Assembly: GCF_900116225.1 (NCBI RefSeq)
Contig: NZ_FOZZ01000005.1
Span: 1-64,000, forward strand
Direction: 5' to 3'
DNA length: 64,000 nt
Source of the DNA: Sphingobacterium wenxiniae
GTDB lineage: Bacteria > Bacteroidota > Bacteroidia > Sphingobacteriales > Sphingobacteriaceae
The number at the start of each line of letters is the position of its first letter. The stretch's first letter is position 1. Below are positions 58,418 to 64,000 of the stretch, in pieces. The notes beneath the pieces are model-generated. The model saw only the letters and a list, made by a program, of their open reading frames with translations. It did no database searches and was not told the origin of the DNA. A program made the translations under genes and the position numbers.

Positions 58418-59094
58418 TTCGTATAGCCAATATATCAAAATCCTACGGAAACAAAAAAGTGCTTAACGACATCAGCAGCAATTTTGAACAAGGCAAGGTC
58501 TATGGTATTGTTGGGGAAAACGGTGCAGGAAAGACAACGTTGTTTCGCTGCATTGCAGGCTTGGAATCTTATACAGGGGATATAAGTTGTGATAAACCGC
58601 CATTAAAGAATCGCTTGGGATTATTAACATCCGAACCTTACTACCTGAACAAAATAACAGGAGAGGAATATATTTACGTTCTGACCGATGCACGTAAGAT
58701 ACAGTTCAGGAGCTTACATGAACGCAACATCTTCCAGCTGCCTTTGAAAGAGTACGTTTCCAACTATTCTACAAGCATGAAGAAAAAACTGGCTTTAACC
58801 GCTGTCTTACTTCAGGAGAACGACTACTTTATCCTTGATGAACCCTATAACGGCATCGACCTTGAGAGTTCCATTATCCTAAGCCACATCATCCATCGAC
58901 TAAAAGAAACAGGTAAAACTATCTTGATATCATCCCACATTTTCTCTACACTGAAAGACTGTTGCGACCAGATATTAGTATTGGAAGCGGGTCAGATAAG
59001 GAAAATGGTTGAGAAGGAAAATTTTCAAGAACTAGAGGAAGAAATGAGAAGAAAGGTCTTACTAAAGGATATAGACAAGTTGATTAAAGGTTAG
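58414..59094 (+). CDS. ABC transporter ATP-binding protein
   Basis: The 226-residue ATPase has Walker A (GENGAGKTTLF, about residues 34-44), a degenerate signature (NYSTSMKKKLALTAVL in place of LSGGQ), Walker B (YFILDEPYNGID), and the H-loop (LISSHIFSTL). The altered signature is common in ABC-2 type exporters of the DrrA/CcmA style. Its partner permease, upstream, is frameshifted, so the complex may not form. Confidence 0.88.
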   Translation: MIRIANISKSYGNKKVLNDISSNFEQGKVYGIVGENGAGKTTLFRCIAGLESYTGDISCDKPPLKNRLGLLTSEPYYLNKITGEEYIYVLTDARKIQFRSLHERNIFQLPLKEYVSNYSTSMKKKLALTAVLLQENDYFILDEPYNGIDLESSIILSHIIHRLKETGKTILISSHIFSTLKDCCDQILVLEAGQIRKMVEKENFQELEEEMRRKVLLKDIDKLIKG

Positions 59095-59102
59095 TCCTTA
59101 AA

Positions 59103-59140
59103 CAGAATAAGCCGTCAGAAAAATCTGACGGCTTATTCTG
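59103..59140. terminator. Bidirectional terminator between the ABC ATPase gene and rpmA
   Basis: Perfect 17-base arms (59103-59119, 59124-59140) with loop AAAA, serving two convergent genes. Confidence 0.85.
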
Positions 59141-59159
59141 TTTCTTTGGAAAACCTTAC

Positions 59160-59423
59160 TTAGTTTTTCTCTGCAGGAACTACAGAAACGTAAGATTTAT
59201 TGTTTGCTTTTTTACGGAATACTACTGTACCGTCGATCAAAGCGAATAATGTATGGTCTTTACCGATACCTACGTTAGTATCAGGATTGTGTTTTGTACC
59301 ACGCTGACGAACGATAATGTTACCAGCGATAGCTTGTTGACCACCAAAAATTTTGATACCTAATCTCTTACTATGTGACTCACGGCCGTTCTTGGAACTA
59401 CCCGCACCTTTTTTGTGTGCCAT
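59160..59423 (-). CDS. rpmA: 50S ribosomal protein L27
   Basis: The 87-residue protein begins [21 protein letters not shown], read as [15 protein letters not shown], directly after Met without the cleaved leader found in Firmicutes. It continues with [21 protein letters not shown]27 reaches the peptidyl transferase centre. It follows rplU by 45 bases, the conserved L21-L27 operon. Confidence 0.97.
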   Translation of the reverse strand: MAHKKGAGSSKNGRESHSKRLGIKIFGGQQAIAGNIIVRQRGTKHNPDTNVGIGKDHTLFALIDGTVVFRKKANNKSYVSVVPAEKN

Positions 59424-59468
59424 TTCTTTATCTTAATTTATGACGTAAAGTCAGATTAAAAATTCTAT

Positions 59469-59780
59469 TTACAAACTGATACCAGTAATCTGGATTTTAG
59501 TGAATTGCTGACGGTGACCGTTTTTCTTTTTGTAGCCTTTACGACGTTTTTTCTTGAAAACGATTACTTTATCACCTTTCAAATGAGACAAAATCGTAGC
59601 CGAAACTTTTGCTCCTTCAATTGTAGGTGCTCCTACAGTGAATTTACCACCGTCTTCTGCTAACAATACATTGTCAAATTCAATAGTAGCGCCCTCTTCT
59701 CCTTGTAAGCGGTGTACAAAAAGAGACTGGTCTTTTACAACCTTAAATTGCTGTCCTGCTATATTTACTATTGCGTACAT
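59469..59780 (-). CDS. rplU: 50S ribosomal protein L21
   Basis: The 103-residue protein has the L21 start [17 protein letters not shown], the central [15 protein letters not shown], and the C-terminal basic [18 protein letters not shown]. It binds 23S rRNA. It is the first gene of the rplU-rpmA pair. Confidence 0.97.
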   Translation of the reverse strand: MYAIVNIAGQQFKVVKDQSLFVHRLQGEEGATIEFDNVLLAEDGGKFTVGAPTIEGAKVSATILSHLKGDKVIVFKKKRRKGYKKKNGHRQQFTKIQITGISL

Positions 59781-59818
59781 TGTTATATAATATAATTGTT
59801 AAATATTTTAATGAGTTG

Positions 59819-59826
59819 CAAAGGTA
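59819..59826 (-). promoter_or_regulatory. -7 promoter box of rplU-rpmA
   Basis: On the minus strand TACCTTTG followed by C matches the consensus closely, 39 bases before the rplU ATG. Confidence 0.6.
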
Positions 59827-59944
59827 TGAAAACAAATTAAAAAGTAAAAATTAAATAGTAAAAAATTATCAGTGGTAAGTAGTCAGTAACATTATAAACT
59901 ATCACTTACAACTGACCACGTATCACTTACTGACTTATGACTAA

Positions 59945-61855
59945 TTAACTACTAAAATAAGCTCTCACATTTTTACCCTCTACCCAGTTCATAAACGCCC
60001 TGTTCACGACCTTATTACCTCCTGGAGTCGGATAATCCCCAGAGAAATACCAGTCACCTTTATGGTTAGGACACGCTTTATGCAAATTATTCAGTGTCTG
60101 GTAAATAATCTGTAGTTCTGCTTTCAGCGAGTGCGGCCGTACGATGTTTGCAATTTCTATCGATATTTCCTCATCCGAGAACGGCTCATAGATTGCTTTT
60201 ACATAATTCTCGACCTCGTCTTTCGGCTTGGTAATAGAGGCTAAACATTTTTGGTAAACTTCATCGACAATATGTCCCATCCCGCGCTGCTTTAACAAAT
60301 TGATTGCAGCCTCAAACGCAACGAACTCACCCATTCTGGACATATCGATACCATAACAGTCTGGATAGCGGATTTGTGGTGCAGAAGACACGATAACAAT
60401 CTTCTTCGGGTTTAATCTATCTAAGATAGTCAAGATACTTTGCTTAAGCGTAGTACCACGCACAATAGAATCATCAATAGCAACGATCGTATCTTGATGA
60501 TCCTTCACAATACCATACGTCGTATCATAAACATGTTGCACCATATCGGTACGGTCAGCATCCTGTGTAATAAACGTTCGAAGTTTCGCGTCTTTCACAT
60601 TCAGCTTCTCGAAACGCGGTGTAATATTGAGCATTTCCTCTAGTTCCTCGTCGGATATTTTTTCAGCACGCTTCAACAGAACATCTTTCTGATAATCACG
60701 AACATACCTATTCACCCCTTCCATCATACCGTAGTAAGAAACCTCAGCCGTGTTAGGGATAAAGGAGAACACCGTGTTTTTAATATCATGATTCACCGCT
60801 TCCAATACCTGAGGAATCAGTAAGTGTCCTAATTCTTTTCTTTCTTTATAAATATCGGCATCCGATCCCCGAGAGAAATAGATACGTTCAAAAGAACACG
60901 ATTTCTGTTCAACCGGCTGACGGAACATTTCTTCTGTAATTGTACCATCCTTCTTCGCTATCAGCGCATGTCCGGGCTTAATTTCCTGCACTGCTTCCAA
61001 AGGAATATTAAAAGCCGTTTGGATAACCGGTCGCTCAGACGCAACCACCAGTACTTCATCATCTTGGTAATAGAAAGCTGGACGGATACCTGCCGGATCA
61101 CGCATAACGAATGCATCGCCGTGTCCGAAAATCCCTGCAATTGTATATCCCCCGTCCCAAGTTTTCGCTGAACGTGTCAAAATATTAGCCACATCCAGAT
61201 TTTTAGCTATCAGTGCACTTATTTCAATATTCGAATAACCTTCCTGCTTGAACTTATCAAAAAGCTCCTGGTTCTCATCATCCAAAAAGTGTCCGATTTT
61301 CTCCAGTACCGTAACCGTATCTGCCTGCTCTTTTGGATGTTGCCCCAATTCATAAAGCTGTTGCAAAAGTTCATCTACATTTGTCATATTGAAGTTTCCG
61401 GCAACAACCAAGTTACGGCTCATCCAATTGTTTTGTCTTAAGAACGGATGGCAACTTTCGATACTATTTTTACCATGCGTACCATAACGCAAATGCCCTA
61501 GCAGAACCTCTCCGGTAAAACTTACATGATCTTTCAACCAAGTAGTATCCTTCGATTCCTGTGGATAAGCCTTATGGACAGCTGCAAATTTTTTCTGCAC
61601 ATATTCGAAAATATCCGCCACTGCCGACGCCCCCATTGCCCGATAACGTGAGATATAACGGTTTCCAGGTTTTACATCAAATTTAATAGTAGCAATACCC
61701 GCACCGTCTTGTCCTCTATTATGCTGTTTCTCCATCAGGAGATACAATTTATTTATGCCATAATAGGGCGTACCATATTTTTCTTGATAATAAGACAGGG
61801 GTTTTAAAAGTCGAATAAGTGCTATTCCGCACTCATGTTTTATAGCGTCACTCAT
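59945..61855 (-). CDS. Long amidophosphoribosyltransferase-like protein (PurF family)
   Basis: An N-terminal class II glutamine amidotransferase domain begins HECGIAL, with the catalytic Cys at residue 9. As in B. subtilis PurF, a short propeptide would have to be removed. LRYGTHGKN and the type-1 phosphoribosyltransferase loop IVAIDDSIVRGTTLKQS are present. At 636 residues it is about 130 longer than canonical PurF, with extra sequence in the N-domain (about 75-115 and 165-225) and at the C-terminus (TPGGNKVVNRAFMNWVEG). Bacteroidota often have this long form besides a normal purF, so it may have a different amine acceptor or role. Confidence 0.85.
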   Translation of the reverse strand: MSDAIKHECGIALIRLLKPLSYYQEKYGTPYYGINKLYLLMEKQHNRGQDGAGIATIKFDVKPGNRYISRYRAMGASAVADIFEYVQKKFAAVHKAYPQESKDTTWLKDHVSFTGEVLLGHLRYGTHGKNSIESCHPFLRQNNWMSRNLVVAGNFNMTNVDELLQQLYELGQHPKEQADTVTVLEKIGHFLDDENQELFDKFKQEGYSNIEISALIAKNLDVANILTRSAKTWDGGYTIAGIFGHGDAFVMRDPAGIRPAFYYQDDEVLVVASERPVIQTAFNIPLEAVQEIKPGHALIAKKDGTITEEMFRQPVEQKSCSFERIYFSRGSDADIYKERKELGHLLIPQVLEAVNHDIKNTVFSFIPNTAEVSYYGMMEGVNRYVRDYQKDVLLKRAEKISDEELEEMLNITPRFEKLNVKDAKLRTFITQDADRTDMVQHVYDTTYGIVKDHQDTIVAIDDSIVRGTTLKQSILTILDRLNPKKIVIVSSAPQIRYPDCYGIDMSRMGEFVAFEAAINLLKQRGMGHIVDEVYQKCLASITKPKDEVENYVKAIYEPFSDEEISIEIANIVRPHSLKAELQIIYQTLNNLHKACPNHKGDWYFSGDYPTPGGNKVVNRAFMNWVEGKNVRAYFSS

Positions 61856-61872
61856 TAGCTTGAATTGAGATG

Positions 61873-61880
61873 CAAAAATA
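61873..61880 (-). promoter_or_regulatory. -7 promoter box of the PurF-like gene
   Basis: On the minus strand TATTTTTG matches TAnnTTTG, 17 bases before the ATG. Confidence 0.45.
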
Positions 61881-62860
61881 GAAAATATTTAGAAAAAAAA
61901 CATAGTGATTCCCTTCATTTCAATGATATTATCTAAAGCCTCAGATCCTACCCCGAGAAAACTTAGGGATAACAAAGAAAAAGGATAATACACAACGGGA
62001 TTACAAGCGATAAAAACCTGTGAAATAGAGAGGTTAAAGAACTACGCTGTCATAAAGTTATAGATAGTTTTCAACTCCACACATCATTTTGAGGAAAAAC
62101 ATATAAACAACAACTTGCTCACGACATATAACAAAACGCCCAACATATACTTATTACCAAACTACATAAACAACACAACAGACACAACTGCTTTCCACAA
62201 CATGTAAATATACCTGTCCTTCCCATACAAACTCATATTCATAAACGCAACAGTTTATTCCACAGTGTAAATCGTATTTTTCTTGCTGTACATATTCTTA
62301 GCAAAGGATACAATAGTCTTTATAAGAACCTACACGATCATATAGTTAACGTAACGTGTCGTTGTTGTTTTGCTACGTAACATGCCTTTAAAGAAAGGCA
62401 AATTTCCTTAAAAGAACAATGTCGTTACCTTAAATTAAACAGCGGAACACAATTTGTATGCTGTTGTTGTACAAAAAACAATAGACTTTATCGCTTTGCA
62501 CATAGCATCCCTGTAAAATCACTATGACAACAGCAAAATTTGAATTGACTTATGGAAAATTCCAATACGCGATGCAAAAAAGCCTCCTATCATCAAGAAA
62601 AAGAGCATTGCACAGATATAAAATACAACAGAGCCGTTGTAAATTCTCTTCGACTTTGTTCTAATGTATGTTGTCTCTCCGGTGATGTGTGTTGTCTTTG
62701 TTGTATTGCATGTTGTCTTTATAGCAATGTATGTCGTCACTGTCTCCATGTTACGTACAATTTTAAACTGTAAATCATAATGTATAACAGGTTATTACCC
62801 ATACCTCGGCGATGATATACGCCAAGAATTAAAGTACACATAAGACAGACACACAGAAAC
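61881..62860. other. Long AT-rich intergenic region
   Basis: About 980 bases without a confident gene. It is rich in ACAAC-type words. A weak minus-strand frame at 62522-62749 (75 codons) has a Thr-rich repetitive N-terminus, caused by imperfect GACAACAT repeats, and one hydrophobic segment (VVFYICAMLFFLMIGGFF). It lacks a clear ribosome-binding site, so it is not called as a gene. Confidence 0.5.
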
Positions 62861-63760
62861 TTAATTATTCCTCAGTTGATAGGGATAACGCTCGTAAATC
62901 GCATTATCCTCATTGATGGTATAACCCTTTTTTCTATTCGCGATTGCTTCTTGTATCAATTCAGGAGCTTCCATATATCTTTCCGTATATGGAAGGCAAA
63001 ACGCTTTATAATACTGTGCTTCCGAAAACTGCGGATATATACGTAGCACCCAATCGAATGTTTCTATCGCCTTTCTATATTCTTTCTTCTCATACTGAAC
63101 AATCCCATAATAAAGCAATTCCAGATGATGCACGCCCTCTTTCCCCCACTTTGCCTCCATCTCATCCAGCTCTTCACGAAGCAATGTTTCCGCTTTATCA
63201 TATTCATTTAACATACGGTGGCACAATGCCCTGTAAAAACGATAAGTATGATCCATAATATGGAGATTACCCTCCAAACGCTCACATTCTTCCAGGTCCG
63301 CAAGTGCTTCCCTATAAGTCTTAGCAAAAATACATTTGATAAAAGCCCGATACCCTTACCAGCTTTGACGATCATACTTTACCGCCTTATCAATATATGC
63401 CATACCTACTTCATATTTTCCAGCCTTAAACCAAGGCATGGCTTTTTGTTGCCACAGGTAAGCGATAGTAGAATCTTCTGCTAACCCCTTATCAATATAG
63501 TATTGCCATTCATGGTCAACGTAAGAATACGATCTAGCACTATCCACCAACCATTTATCGATAATAGCCTGTTGCTTTTCCTTATCCACTGATGGGCGTT
63601 CGGATTTTTCAGTCGTTGTGCCACAACTGCCAAGAAACAGCATTGCTATATAAGAAAGTAAAACATAGACTTCCGAAGTTTTCGAAATTTCGGAAGTCTT
63701 TAGAAACCTCCTTCTACCAAGAAGACAAAAAATGCCTCCCATATACAACAGGTTATTCAT
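62861..63760 (-). pseudogene. Tetratricopeptide-repeat lipoprotein gene broken by in-frame TAA
   Basis: One frame of 299 codons interrupted only by TAA at 63356-63358 (codon 135, KYDRQSW*GYRAFIKCIF). The first part has a hydrophobic signal with lipobox FLGSCG and TPR-like helices (AYLWQQKAMPWFKAGKYEVG). The second part continues TPR motifs (FYRALCHRMLNEYDKAETLL, YYGIVQYEKKEYRKAIETF). Restored, it would be a periplasmic TPR lipoprotein. It starts one base after the upstream sulfatase gene ends. A palindrome sits in the codons before the signal core, so the native N-terminus may also be altered. Confidence 0.75.
63667..63699. repeat. Palindrome AGACTTCCGAA / TTCGGAAGTCT inside the TPR gene start
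   Basis: Arms of 11 bases (63667-63677 and 63689-63699) within the first 31 codons of the TPR lipoprotein frame, giving the repeated residues KTSEISKTSE. Similar short palindromes are usually intergenic. Confidence 0.6.
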
Positions 63761-63761
63761 A

Positions 63762-64000
63762 CTAATTCCCTTCTATATTGCCATCAAAGGCATCGAACAA
63801 ACGTTTCAATTCCTGCGCTTTTTCCTCATATTCCTGCATAAGGTTTGTGCGTTCACTTGGGTCCCAAGCCAGGTTAAACAGTTCCTCAATCGCAGGATAA
63901 GGCTGTCCCGATATAGCATTCACACCTGCCGGAATCCGACGGTACTTCCACTCACCTACCCTCACAGCTTCTGCTTTCCCGTAATTCACCAAAAATATAG
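63762..64000 (-). CDS. Sulfatase, C-terminal part (cut by window edge)
   Basis: The frame is open to the right edge and ends at TAG 63762-63764. The visible 78 codons encode VRVGEWKYRRIPAG, then AIEELFNLAWDPSERTNLM and a helical end. The phrase ELFNL-x-x-DPSERTNL is the conserved C-terminal element of Bacteroidota arylsulfatase-type sulfatases. The catalytic Cys/Ser region lies outside the window. Confidence 0.8.
   Translation of the reverse strand, partial: IFLVNYGKAEAVRVGEWKYRRIPAGVNAISGQPYPAIEELFNLAWDPSERTNLMQEYEEKAQELKRLFDAFDGNIEGN

Noticed and set aside
62522..62749. Minus-strand frame of 75 codons with one hydrophobic segment
   Set aside because: Its N-terminal half is the translation of imperfect GACAACAT repeats, and no ribosome-binding site or promoter box is seen. 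Kept only as a note in the intergenic entry.

Overview
The window looks like the chromosome of a Bacteroidota bacterium, probably Sphingobacteriaceae (Sphingobacterium/Pedobacter-like). This is inferred from a fused SecDF, a DUF1573 protein, an 818-residue GH31 enzyme upstream of glgB-glgA-glgC, a TIGR02757 gene, and the Bacteroidota -7 promoter motif TAnnTTTG upstream of many genes. No rRNA, tRNA or CRISPR array was seen.

Layout. 0-2 kb: the right end of an IS256-like element abuts a CTnDOT-type tyrosine recombinase, followed by a 59-residue membrane peptide gene. 2.3-10.5 kb: kdsA, recQ, kdsD, a DUF1573 protein, a PLP aminotransferase, a coiled-coil protein and guaB. 10.6-11.4 kb: three copies of a triple-hairpin repeat. 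11.4-20 kb: outer-membrane protein, secDF, thioredoxin-like lipoprotein, GAPDH, TIGR02757, rlmF, nhaA. 20.3-23.4 kb: potassium uptake (TrkH and TrkA type) and a tandem universal stress protein. 23.4-26.8 kb: small membrane proteins and a TPR-HTH regulator, two of them broken by in-frame stops. 26.9-29.9 kb: a TPP-riboswitch operon of four translationally coupled genes (SAM methyltransferase, AIR-synthase/ThiL-like protein, divergent ThiE-like protein, Trm112-like zinc ribbon). 30-38 kb: P1B ATPase, aldo/keto reductase, LytS-like kinase with a broken LytTR regulator, Kef-type antiporter. 38-47.5 kb: gene debris, exported sugar isomerase and oxidoreductase, a broken ECF sigma gene, and peptidases (M24 and DPP4), with two related sRNA-like elements. 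47.7-54.8 kb: glycogen operon. 54.9-64 kb: FtsX/MacB-like permease, queA, a broken ABC permease with its ATPase, rpmA-rplU, a long PurF-like protein, a broken TPR lipoprotein gene and a partial sulfatase.

Two things stand out. First, the TPP-riboswitch operon pairs homologues of the last two thiamine enzymes with a methyltransferase and a Trm112-like partner, which suggests an uncharacterised thiamine-related pathway. Second, six genes that are otherwise recognisable are interrupted: four in-frame stops and three single-base shifts in T-runs, with two lesions in one gene. All are regulatory or accessory genes; the housekeeping genes are intact. This is either real decay or sequence error, and read-level data would decide.

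Two intergenic elements (near 39.9 and 47.6 kb) share a core and end in hairpins at the same place with different but paired stems, as expected of a small RNA family. Several families of dispersed palindromic repeats lie between genes.
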